A stretch of DNA of 64,000 bases from Pedobacter sp. Leaf216 (lineage in GTDB: Bacteria > Bacteroidota > Bacteroidia > Sphingobacteriales > Sphingobacteriaceae). The stretch is taken from NCBI RefSeq assembly GCF_001421515.1, contig NZ_LMKM01000023.1:471209-535208 (forward strand). The letters are read 5' to 3'. Numbering within the stretch: position 1 is the first letter of the stretch; each line of letters begins with the position of its first letter. The notes below the pieces were generated by a model that had not been told where the DNA came from, did no database searches, and saw nothing but the letters and a program-made list of their open reading frames with translations. The position numbers and the translations under genes are program-made. Shown here piece after piece: positions 43,354-51,385 of the stretch.

Positions 43354-44118
43354 CTACACGATAGTAACAGTAACACCCAAACTCTCTAAATGTTTAACAA
43401 TTTGTTCAGAAATTCCTTTATCTGTAATAATATGATCTATTTCTTCCAATCCGCATATCTTTCCGAAGCCTCTTTTACCAAATTTGGTAGAATCGGCAAG
43501 TACAATTGTTTTTTGAGATACACCGATCATTTTGCGGTTTAAATGTGCCTCCATCGCATTTGTAGTGGTTAAACCAAAATCGAGATCAATTCCATCAACC
43601 CCTAAAAACAGTTTGTTAAAATAAAAATCCTGCAATACCTGCTCAGCATAAGCACCCATTACCGATGATGAACTTTTTCTCAGCAAACCACCCAATTGAA
43701 TCACTTCTATACTGGGCTCGCGCATTAATTCCAAAGCCACATTAAGCGCAGAGGTTACCACCGTTAAATTTGTAGCTGGTGTAATATTTTTAGCAAAATA
43801 CAATACCGTAGTACCCGAGGCAATAACAATAGAGTCATTATCATTCAATAAAGCCGCTGCGGCAATACCTATCTTGTTTTTCTCGGTAGATTGTATTTTT
43901 TCTTTCTCGTTAACAGGCCGGTCTACCGTGTACGGATTATTTACTGTAGCTCCACCATGCGTTCTAAACAACAGGCTTTTATCTTCCAGCAGTTTTAAGT
44001 CCTTTCTTATTGTAACAGACGACACTTTCAATTCCTTACATAAATCAACCACGTTAATGTATTGATCACGTTGCAGGCGACTTAAAATAAACTGGTGCCT
44101 TTCAGCCAAATTCATCAT
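43354..44118 (-). CDS. glpR: DeoR/GlpR-family transcriptional repressor of glycerol genes
   Basis: From the ATG at 44118 (MMNLAERHQFIL) the protein is 254 residues. The frame upstream is non-coding in character. It has the N-terminal DeoR winged HTH (RHQFILSRLQRDQYINVVDLCKELKVSSVTIRKDLKLLED, GLLFRTHGGA-like), and a C-terminal DeoRC sugar-phosphate sensor (NDNDSIVIASGTTVLYFAKNI, GAYAEQVLQDFYFNKLFLGVDGID, HLNRKMI). It is divergent from glpD-glpK-glpF, so it is probably the glycerol-3-phosphate-responsive repressor. A 22-bp palindrome in the shared upstream region is the candidate operator. Confidence 0.9.
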   Translation of the reverse strand: MMNLAERHQFILSRLQRDQYINVVDLCKELKVSSVTIRKDLKLLEDKSLLFRTHGGATVNNPYTVDRPVNEKEKIQSTEKNKIGIAAAALLNDNDSIVIASGTTVLYFAKNITPATNLTVVTSALNVALELMREPSIEVIQLGGLLRKSSSSVMGAYAEQVLQDFYFNKLFLGVDGIDLDFGLTTTNAMEAHLNRKMIGVSQKTIVLADSTKFGKRGFGKICGLEEIDHIITDKGISEQIVKHLESLGVTVTIV

Positions 44119-44159
44119 AGTATATTTAATTAACGTGCCGCAAATTAGCAATAAAAACA

Positions 44160-44181
44160 TTCTTTAAAATATTTTAAAGAA
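44160..44181. promoter_or_regulatory. 22-bp perfect palindrome between glpR and glpD (candidate operator)
   Basis: The inner 20 bases are TCTTTAAAATATTTTAAAGA, and one more base pair extends it on each side. It lies 42 bp before the glpR start and 96 bp before the glpD start. DeoR-family repressors bind such symmetric sites. It is AT-only at the centre, so chance symmetry is more likely than for a mixed sequence, but 11 matched half-site positions are still notable. Confidence 0.6.
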
Positions 44182-44276
44182 ATAATTAATAAATTTTTAA
44201 CATACATATTATATGATTTCGATTGAGATTTCTTATAATTGCGTATTGTTTCGTTTTATTACCTTTACAATCAATA

Positions 44277-45869
44277 ATGAAAAGATTACATCAACCAGAT
44301 ATCGCGGAAAACACAAACTGGGACTTAATTATCATTGGTGGTGGGGCTACAGGGCTAGGTACAGCACTTGACGCCGCGAGCAGAGGCCTTAAAACCCTCT
44401 TGGTTGAGCAATCGGATTATGCAAAAGGAACATCAAGCCGCAGCACCAAACTGGTACATGGTGGTGTACGTTATCTTGCGCAGGGCGATATTGGATTGGT
44501 TAGGCATGCATTAAAAGAAAGAGGATTATTACAGCAAAATGCCAATCACCTCGTTAACAAAGAGGAATTTCTTATCCCCTGTTACGATTGGTTCTCTGTT
44601 GCAAAATACTTAACCGGACTTACTTTATACGATTGGCTGGCCGGAAAATACAGTTTTGGTAAATCTAAATATTTTTCTAAAAAAGAAACATTGGCCATGA
44701 TGCCAGGCATTAAAGCGGAAGGTTTAAAGGGAAGCATCAGGTATTACGACGGAAAATTTGATGACGCCCGCCTCGCCATCAATATTGCACAAACAGCAAT
44801 TGAAAAGGGTGCATCATTGCTTAATTATACAAAAGTTACCGCTTTGCTGAAAAATGGTGAAACCGTTACCGGCATCGAAACTGAAGATGCAATTACTGGT
44901 ACGGTAGCAAAATATATTGGCAAAGTGGTTATTAATGCCACAGGGGTTTTTGTTGATGATATTTTGAAGATGAACAACCCCAATTCGAAGAAAATGGTTC
45001 GCCCAAGCCAGGGCGTACATGTAGTTTTGGATAAAAGCTTTTTAAACAGTGAATCGGCCTTAATGATCCCTAAAACGTCGGATGGCCGTGTTTTATTTGC
45101 TGTGCCTTGGCATGAGCATTTACTGGTGGGTACAACCGATACCCCTTTGGATGAACACAATCTTGAGCCCAGGGCCCTAAAAGAAGAAGTAGATTTTATT
45201 ATGGGTACTGCAGCCAGTTATTTCAACCGTAAACCGCTGGAAAAAGATATATTAAGTGTTTTTTCAGGTCTTCGGCCCTTGGCGGCTCCCACAAATGGTG
45301 AAGGGAACAGTACAAAAGAAATCAGCAGAGACCATAAGCTGATTGTTTCGACCAAAGGATTAATTACCATTACCGGGGGAAAATGGACCACCTATCGCCG
45401 AATGGCTGAAGAAACAGTTAATCTGGCCATTACACATGCCGGATTGGAACCGAAAGCATGCGTAACCAAAAATTTGAGCATCCATGGTAGCCAGGCGATT
45501 AAAGGAGATCATTATTTAGACATTTATGGATCAGATCGAAGTAAAATTGAGGCTTTAATTGTACAAAATCCAAGTCTCGGTGTTAAACTCATCCCAAACT
45601 TCCCCTATACTGAAGCAGAAGTACTTTGGTTTGCCAGAAATGAGATGGCAGAAACTGTAGAAGATATTTTAAGCAGAAGATTCCGCATACTTTTTATTGA
45701 TGCCCAGACTGCTAAAGATATGGCACCAAAAGTAGCTTCAATCCTTGCCAAAGAATTATCGGCAGATGAAAATTGGGAACAAAATCAAATTGAAACTTTT
45801 AATAAATTAGCCGACGGTTACATTTACCAGGCGACAAATAAAATAACCGATACGGCTTTAGCCCACTAA
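44277..45869 (+). CDS. glpD: Aerobic glycerol-3-phosphate dehydrogenase (FAD-dependent)
   Basis: From the ATG at 44277 (MKRLHQPDIAENTNWDLIIIGGG) the enzyme has 530 residues; a TTG at 44223 would add 18 residues and is rejected. It has the FAD dinucleotide motif DLIIIGGGATGLGTALDAASRG (about residues 16-37), SSRSTKLVHGGVRYL typical of GlpD, GLRPLAAP, and the C-terminal DAO_C domain (LWFARNEMAETVEDILSRRFRILF). It oxidises glycerol-3-phosphate to DHAP at the membrane and passes electrons to quinone. It heads the operon glpD-glpK-glpF and is divergent from glpR. Confidence 0.97.
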   Translation: MKRLHQPDIAENTNWDLIIIGGGATGLGTALDAASRGLKTLLVEQSDYAKGTSSRSTKLVHGGVRYLAQGDIGLVRHALKERGLLQQNANHLVNKEEFLIPCYDWFSVAKYLTGLTLYDWLAGKYSFGKSKYFSKKETLAMMPGIKAEGLKGSIRYYDGKFDDARLAINIAQTAIEKGASLLNYTKVTALLKNGETVTGIETEDAITGTVAKYIGKVVINATGVFVDDILKMNNPNSKKMVRPSQGVHVVLDKSFLNSESALMIPKTSDGRVLFAVPWHEHLLVGTTDTPLDEHNLEPRALKEEVDFIMGTAASYFNRKPLEKDILSVFSGLRPLAAPTNGEGNSTKEISRDHKLIVSTKGLITITGGKWTTYRRMAEETVNLAITHAGLEPKACVTKNLSIHGSQAIKGDHYLDIYGSDRSKIEALIVQNPSLGVKLIPNFPYTEAEVLWFARNEMAETVEDILSRRFRILFIDAQTAKDMAPKVASILAKELSADENWEQNQIETFNKLADGYIYQATNKITDTALAH

Positions 45870-45883
45870 CCAAATTTCCAGTT

Positions 45884-47374
45884 ATGAGTAAATACATCCT
45901 GTCTATCGATCAAGGAACCACGAGCTCGAGAGCAATCATTTTTAATCACAATGGCGAGATTGTTGCCATTGCCCAGCGAGAATTCACACAGATATACCCA
46001 AAAGCTGGTTGGGTGGAGCACGATCCGATGGAAATCTGGTCGACACAATTGGCTGTAGTAACCGAAGTTATTGTTAAAGCAGGCCTTACTGTAAGCGATA
46101 TAGATTCTATTGGCATTACCAACCAGCGCGAAACGACGGTGGTATGGGATAAAGAAACCGGAATGCCCGTTTACAATGCAATTGTTTGGCAAGACAGGCG
46201 TACCTCTGCCTATTGCGACGAAATTAAAGCGCAGGGTTTAGCGCCTAAAATTCAGGAAAAAACAGGATTGATCATAGATGCTTACTTCTCGGCCACGAAA
46301 GCCCGGTGGATACTTGAAAACGTAGCCGGTGCCAGAGAAAAAGCTGACGCCGGTAAACTGGCTTTCGGTACTATCGACACCTGGTTGATCTGGAAATTAA
46401 CAGCCGGAGAAAAACACGTTACCGATGTAACCAATGCATCGCGAACAATGCTTTACAACATCCACACATTAAGTTGGGATGAGGAGTTGCTTACCTTGTT
46501 TTCTATCCCAAAATCAATGTTACCAGAGGTAAAATCATCAAGCGAAGTTTATGGTCAAACAGCAGGAAGAATTTTAGCCGCCAAAATACCTATAGCAGGT
46601 ATTGCAGGCGATCAGCAATCGGCGTTGTTCGGACAGATGTGCACCGAAATCGGGATGGTAAAAAATACATACGGAACTGGCTGTTTCATGCTGATGAACA
46701 TCGGATCAAAACCCAAAATATCGGCAAACAACCTGCTCACAACCATTGCATGGCAAATTAACGGCGAAGTAAATTATGCATTGGAAGGAAGTATTTTTAT
46801 TGGTGGTGCAGTTGTACAATGGCTCAGGGATGAAATGGGATTGATTTCCAAATCCGCAGACGTAGAAACATTGGCTAAAAAAGTTAAAGATACGGATGGC
46901 GTTTATGTTGTACCTGCTTTTGCGGGTTTAGGTGCACCACACTGGGACCAGCACGCGAGAGGAACCATTACAGGGTTAACCAGGGGGACTAACAAATCGC
47001 ATATTGCCAGGGCGGCCCTGGAAAGCATTGCCTACCAAACCATGGATGTTTTAAAAGCCATGGAGGCTGATGCAGGCGTAAACATTACTGAGCTTAGGGT
47101 AGATGGTGGGGCCACAGCCAACAACCTGCTGATGCAATTTCAGGCTGATTTGTTAAGTTGTAAAGTAATCAGACCGGAAGTTACTGAAGTAACCGCCATT
47201 GGTGCTGCTTATCTGGCCGGATTGGCTACAGGTTTTTGGAAAAGCATAGATCAGATCCGCTCCCAATGGAAAATCGACAGCACATTTATTGCCGAAGAAG
47301 GGTTAGACAATACAGCCAGGATAAAAGGCTGGAATAGGGCCGTAAAAGCTGCAAGGGTAAATGCAGAAGACTAA
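45884..47374 (+). CDS. glpK: Glycerol kinase
   Basis: The 496-residue enzyme of the FGGY kinase family phosphorylates glycerol with ATP. It shows the N-terminal ILSIDQGTTSSRAIIFNHNGE phosphate loop, GWVEHDPMEIW, TNQRETTVVWDKETG, the FGGY signatures in LFGQMCTEIGMVKNTYGTGCFMLMN, and ALESIAYQTMDVLKAM near the C-terminus. Length and motifs match GlpK from other bacteria. It starts 14 bp after glpD and lies 34 bp before glpF, which fits one operon. Confidence 0.98.
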   Translation: MSKYILSIDQGTTSSRAIIFNHNGEIVAIAQREFTQIYPKAGWVEHDPMEIWSTQLAVVTEVIVKAGLTVSDIDSIGITNQRETTVVWDKETGMPVYNAIVWQDRRTSAYCDEIKAQGLAPKIQEKTGLIIDAYFSATKARWILENVAGAREKADAGKLAFGTIDTWLIWKLTAGEKHVTDVTNASRTMLYNIHTLSWDEELLTLFSIPKSMLPEVKSSSEVYGQTAGRILAAKIPIAGIAGDQQSALFGQMCTEIGMVKNTYGTGCFMLMNIGSKPKISANNLLTTIAWQINGEVNYALEGSIFIGGAVVQWLRDEMGLISKSADVETLAKKVKDTDGVYVVPAFAGLGAPHWDQHARGTITGLTRGTNKSHIARAALESIAYQTMDVLKAMEADAGVNITELRVDGGATANNLLMQFQADLLSCKVIRPEVTEVTAIGAAYLAGLATGFWKSIDQIRSQWKIDSTFIAEEGLDNTARIKGWNRAVKAARVNAED

Positions 47375-47408
47375 TTAGCAAAATTTAAACCGATAAGAAT
47401 TTAATTTT

Positions 47409-48146
47409 ATGAATGTATATCTCGCAGAATTTATTGGAACAGCACTGATGATTCTTCTAGGAAATGGCGTTGTGGCGAATGTTGTGCTTAAAGATACTAA
47501 GGGTAATAGCAGCGGCTGGATGGTGATAACAACGGCATGGGCACTTGCTGTTTTTGTTGGTGTAGTGGTGGCCGGCCCCTATAGTGGGGCGCATTTAAAC
47601 CCCGTTGTTACCTTAGGTTTGGCTATTGGCAAAGGCTTTAGCTGGGCATTAGTACCATATTACATTATGGCACAGCTTGCTGGTGCCATTACAGGTTCGC
47701 TATTGGTTTGGCTGATGTACAAAGATCATTTCGATGCCACAGAAGATCCCGGTTTAAAAGCCGCGCCTTTTGCAACTGCCCCGGCCATTAGAAATAAAGT
47801 TTCCAATCTTGCTTCAGAAATTGTGGGCACCTTTGTTTTAATATTTGTTATTTTCTATTTTACAGATGCAAGCATGAGCACCAAAGAAACCGTTACCCCA
47901 ATCGGTTTAGGCTCAATGGGTGCTATACCGGTTGCATTTTTAGTTTGGGTAATTGGTTTGGCATTAGGCGGAACAACGGGATATGCGATAAACCCTGCAC
48001 GGGATTTAGGTCCGCGGATTGTACACTTTTTAATTCCGATGAAAGGTAAAGGAAACAGCGATTGGAGTTATGTCTGGGTACCGATTGTTGGGCCGATTAT
48101 AGGATCTACACTGGCTGCAATTGTATTTTTAATGATAAGTAAGTAG
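47409..48146 (+). CDS. glpF: Glycerol uptake facilitator (aquaglyceroporin, MIP family)
   Basis: The 245-residue channel has six membrane helices and the two NPA boxes of the MIP family in slightly altered form: GAHLNPVVTLG (NPV instead of NPA, about residue 65) and AINPARDLGPRI (about residue 193). The Asp after the second box (NPARD) is the glycerol-facilitator signature that separates GlpF from water-only channels. It is the last gene of the glycerol operon and supplies glycerol to GlpK. No terminator is obvious; the tandem repeats follow 65 bp downstream. Confidence 0.95.
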   Translation: MNVYLAEFIGTALMILLGNGVVANVVLKDTKGNSSGWMVITTAWALAVFVGVVVAGPYSGAHLNPVVTLGLAIGKGFSWALVPYYIMAQLAGAITGSLLVWLMYKDHFDATEDPGLKAAPFATAPAIRNKVSNLASEIVGTFVLIFVIFYFTDASMSTKETVTPIGLGSMGAIPVAFLVWVIGLALGGTTGYAINPARDLGPRIVHFLIPMKGKGNSDWSYVWVPIVGPIIGSTLAAIVFLMISK

Positions 48147-48211
48147 CCATTGTGTAATTCGATTTTAATTTGATTAGGTGTTATTTGAGCCTGTAGCAAC
48201 ACCATAATGGC

Positions 48212-48700
48212 AACACGGTCGTCATTCTCGCGCATGCGGGAATCATAATGCGTTTGCTGGTACCGATAGTTGTAAGATTGCTTCGTCGGCTGAAAAAGCC
48301 TTATCAGCAATGACGATCGCCTCAACACTTTACAAATAGTGAATAGAACGGCGATTCAAGACAATCTTTTTTGTATTTTTTTAACACGGTCGTCATTCTC
48401 GCGCATGCGGGAATCATAATGCGTTTGCTGATACCGATAGTTGTAAGATTGCTTCGTCGGCTGAAAAAGCCTTCTCGCAATGACGATCGCCTCAAAAACT
48501 TTACGAATAGTGAAATAGAAGAGCGATCCAAGACAATCTTTTATGTGTTTTTTTAACACGGTCGTCATTCTCGCGCAAGCGGGAATCTTAATGCGTTTGC
48601 TGATACCGATAGTTTTAAGATTGCTCGTCGGCTGAAAAAGCCTTCTCGCAATAGCGATCGCCCCAAAACCTTAGGAATATTGAAATAGAACAGCAATCCA
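48212..48700. repeat. Three tandem copies of a 172-bp repeat
   Basis: Copies start at 48212, 48383 and 48555 (AACACGGTCGTCATTCTCGC each time), giving periods of 171 and 172 bp; the third is slightly shortened. Each copy has a GC-rich symmetric block (CTCGCGCATGCGGGA), a middle block AAGATTGCTTCGTCGGCTG with AAAAAGCC, and CGCAATGACGATCGCC. Its end (CGCAATGACG) is the inverse of its beginning (CGTCATTCTCGC). Copies differ at scattered positions, so they are old enough to have drifted. Confidence 0.9.
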
Positions 48701-48746
48701 GTGGTTTTCAATTCCTATAAATAATCGTTTATCATCACTAATTAAT

Positions 48747-48754
48747 TACCTTTG
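48747..48754 (+). promoter_or_regulatory. Candidate -7 element for the exonuclease-CBS operon (TACCTTTG)
   Basis: TACCTTTG matches TAnnTTTG exactly, 46 bp before the TTG start at 48800. A TTTA at 48728 is a poor -33 match with 15-bp spacing. Confidence 0.45.
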
Positions 48755-48799
48755 AAATACGGTCGAACTGAATAGATAAATTAACCTAAGCATTTAAAA

Positions 48800-49474
48800 T
48801 TGCAAAACTACTTTCTGGTTGTTGATACTGAAACATCTGGTCTGCCAAAAAACTGGTCTGCCCCCTATTCTAGTGAAAAAAACTGGCCATACATCGTACA
48901 GATTGCATGGATAATTTACGACAGTTCACATCAGGAAATTAAAAGAGAAAACCATTACATCAAGAATACAGGTTTCACCATTGATAAAGCAGCATTAAAA
49001 ATTCATAAAATTACGCCCGAGTATTTAGCTGTTCATGGAGAAGATAAAGAAAAAGTGATGCTGCAATTTGCTGCTGATATCGAAATGTACAACCCTTTGG
49101 TAATTGGCCACTTTATCGAACTGGATTACCACATGGTGAATGTAGAATTATACCGTATTGGCAAGGAAAATACCTTTAAAAACCTCGTTTTCTTCTGTAC
49201 CATGAAAGCCAGTGCCCCATACATTACCAATACGGTGATCAGCCACTTAAAATTGGATAAGTTTTATACCATTTTATTTAATGAAGTACCAGAAAACATG
49301 CATAGCGCATTATCTGACGCTTTAAATACAGCAAAAATTTTCTTTCACCTTTTAAAAACAGGTGCAATAAGTTTAAACACAGTTTATACCCAGGAGCATA
49401 CTTTTACATTGGAGAAGAAAGAAGAAAAATTTTCGTTTAAAAGAATTTTACAGGAACTTTTTAATGGAAGATAA
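48800..49474 (+). CDS. DnaQ-like 3'-5' exonuclease (DEDD superfamily)
   Basis: The 224-residue protein starts at TTG 48800. An in-frame stop lies six codons upstream and no ATG is available before the first catalytic motif, so TTG is the start. Exo I is FLVVDTETSGLPKNW (Asp-x-Glu, residues about 8-10), Exo II is in PLVIGHFIELDYHMVN (Asp), and Exo III is in HSALSDALNTAKIFF (H-x5-D). It could be a standalone RNase/DNase of the epsilon-subunit fold. It overlaps the next gene by 11 bp, so the two products probably work together. Confidence 0.9.
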   Translation: MQNYFLVVDTETSGLPKNWSAPYSSEKNWPYIVQIAWIIYDSSHQEIKRENHYIKNTGFTIDKAALKIHKITPEYLAVHGEDKEKVMLQFAADIEMYNPLVIGHFIELDYHMVNVELYRIGKENTFKNLVFFCTMKASAPYITNTVISHLKLDKFYTILFNEVPENMHSALSDALNTAKIFFHLLKTGAISLNTVYTQEHTFTLEKKEEKFSFKRILQELFNGR

Positions 49475-50912
49475 ATTAGCAGATCAAATTTATACCGCCC
49501 GCATTGGCGACATAACTTTCAGAAAAATAGTTAGCTGCCCGCCAGGCACACCCATTTTTGAAGCTGCTATAAAAATGGCAGAACAAAAAACCAGTTGTCT
49601 CTTTATAAAAGATCAGAATAACTACCTGGGCTTTGTAACCGATATTACCCTACGGGATAATGTGATTGCCAATCAACTCGATACCAACCTACCTATCGAC
49701 CAGGTAATGGATACCAACATTGTAACCATTACACCCGAAGCTTACGTGTATGAAGCGATATTGATGATGTTCAGTAAAAAATCGCGTTATCTCTTAGTTA
49801 ATGATCATGGCAATTATGTTGGTTTTCTGAGCAGGAACAGACTTTTGAGTGAGCAGGCAGAATCACCGTTGGTTTTCATTCAATCGGTAAAATCGGCTGT
49901 AAATACGAGTGATTTAAAATTGAAATGGCAAAAAGTTCCGGGTATTGTAGCACAATTATTGGCTCGGGGGGTACATGCCAAAATCGTTAATGAGGTAGTT
50001 ACCACCATTGCAGATACCATTTCATTTAAAATTATTGAAGATGTAATTACTAAACTCGGCCCTCCGCCCGCAAAATTTGTTTTCATGGTTTTGGGAAGCG
50101 AAGGCAGAAAGGAACTCAGTCTTAAAACCGACCAGGACAATGCCATTATTTACGAAGATACCGCCGAAGATAAAAGAGCGGCAGTACGCTCATATTTTCT
50201 TGATATGGCTACACAGGTTTCCGATAAACTCAACTTTGTTGGTTTTGTATACTGTGATGGTGATTATATGGCTACCAATCCTAACTGGACACACTCGCTT
50301 TCGCATTGGAAATACAATTACAAAAACTGGATAGAGGAAGCCCTTCCGGAAGCAGCAGTAAAATTTGCGGCATTTTTCGATTGCCGGGCCATTTATGGCG
50401 ATTTAACCATTATGGATAGCCTGCGGTTGTTTGTTGATGAAGAACTGCAAAAACCTATAGAAAAGTTTTATGTATACCTGGCTAAAAATGCTTTATTGTA
50501 TGAGCCGCCGCTCACTTATTTCAGAAACATCAGAACCCAAAAGATCCATAAAAAGGAAGTATTTGATATTAAAACGGCCATGACCCCAATTGTAGATCTG
50601 GCGAGGGTGTATGCCTTGCAGAACAGGATTTTTCAAAAAGAGAATACCGGCGAACGTTTAAAAGCATTAAAAGAACTGGGTATTTTTAGTGAAAAACAGT
50701 TTAATGAACTTTCTCAATCATATTATTACCTTATGGGCTTAAGGTTAAAACACCAGGCCAATCTGATTATTAATGACCAGGCCGTACCCAATAACTTTAT
50801 TGAAATTGATTCCCTAACAAAAATTGAAAAGGTAACATTGATCGAAATCTTTAAAATTATACAGAACTTCCAAAGTGGCATCAGGATGAAGTTTACCAAT
50901 AGTTTAGGTTAA
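49464..50912 (+). CDS. CBS-pair / DUF294 putative nucleotidyltransferase
   Basis: The 482-residue protein has two CBS domains (about residues 20-75 and 82-135; TSCLFIKDQNNYLGFVTDITLRD and SRYLLVNDHGNYVGFLSRNRLL). They are followed by a DUF294-type nucleotidyltransferase domain with the motif GSEGRKELSLKTDQDNAI (G211 onward; Asp-x-Asp metal ligands) and a C-terminal DUF294_C helical domain. CBS pairs bind adenosine nucleotides and may regulate the transferase, which resembles GlnD-like uridylyltransferases. It overlaps the exonuclease gene, a pairing also known from other bacteria (family knowledge). The target is unknown. Confidence 0.9.
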   Translation: MEDKLADQIYTARIGDITFRKIVSCPPGTPIFEAAIKMAEQKTSCLFIKDQNNYLGFVTDITLRDNVIANQLDTNLPIDQVMDTNIVTITPEAYVYEAILMMFSKKSRYLLVNDHGNYVGFLSRNRLLSEQAESPLVFIQSVKSAVNTSDLKLKWQKVPGIVAQLLARGVHAKIVNEVVTTIADTISFKIIEDVITKLGPPPAKFVFMVLGSEGRKELSLKTDQDNAIIYEDTAEDKRAAVRSYFLDMATQVSDKLNFVGFVYCDGDYMATNPNWTHSLSHWKYNYKNWIEEALPEAAVKFAAFFDCRAIYGDLTIMDSLRLFVDEELQKPIEKFYVYLAKNALLYEPPLTYFRNIRTQKIHKKEVFDIKTAMTPIVDLARVYALQNRIFQKENTGERLKALKELGIFSEKQFNELSQSYYYLMGLRLKHQANLIINDQAVPNNFIEIDSLTKIEKVTLIEIFKIIQNFQSGIRMKFTNSLG

Positions 50913-51385
50913 CTCAAAACAATCTGACTAACATAGTAAAATACCCATTGCAGCATACATACAAACTATGTAAGCATCCGCATACACGCAAATCGCCGTG
51001 AACGCACAAAGCAAGCAAACGTTTGCGTGTTCTAATCTGTATTTCATTTAAATTAAAGCTTCAGCATTCTAAAATCACAGATCTAAATACCTGAAAACAA
51101 ACATTTTGATAACCATTGCGAGAAATTTCAATCAAACGTTTGCGCGGAGTTTAATTGAATTAACTTATACACTAGTGTGTAACTTAACCATAGAATCAGT
51201 AACACACATCGCTCCAACAAACTGATTTTCTCTATTAAGGATTTGAATGGCGGCCTGGACTGGCAAATAATGATGGCATAATCAGACATAATATATCTGA
51301 TTTATTGGCAAGAGGCTGGGCTCAGCAAAATAATAAAGACAAATAACCAATTGCAATATTATCAACCCTAACCTAAAATTATCTT
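50913..51385. other. 473-bp intergenic region with two CAAACGTTTG sites
   Basis: No gene is supported. It holds GCAAACGTTTGC at 51015-51026 and CAAACGTTTG at 51133-51142, palindromes of the LacI-family operator type, upstream of the secreted metzincin gene. A 10-bp palindrome ACACTAGTGT lies near 51170. No clear promoter box is seen. Confidence 0.5.

Larger units (their letters stand above)
48147..48799. other. 653-bp intergenic region with tandem repeats and a promoter
   Basis: Several short frames occur in the repeats on both strands, but they repeat the same peptide in shifted copies and are not genes. The region holds the 172-bp tandem repeats and a candidate promoter for the exonuclease gene. 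Confidence 0.75.

Noticed and set aside
44239..44267. Promoter TTG-N18-TACCTTTA for glpD
   Set aside because: The -7 box misses the final G and lies only about 10 bp from the start codon, so it is too close to be convincing.
44223..44276. Extended glpD start at the TTG at 44223
   Set aside because: The extension is hydrophobic and lacks family similarity. The ATG at 44277 directly precedes the FAD motif at the usual distance.
48212..48700. Possible CRISPR array or repeat-encoded small genes
   Set aside because: The copies are about 172 bp each, adjacent, without unique spacers, and no cas genes are nearby. Short frames in them are the same peptide repeated in shifted positions.
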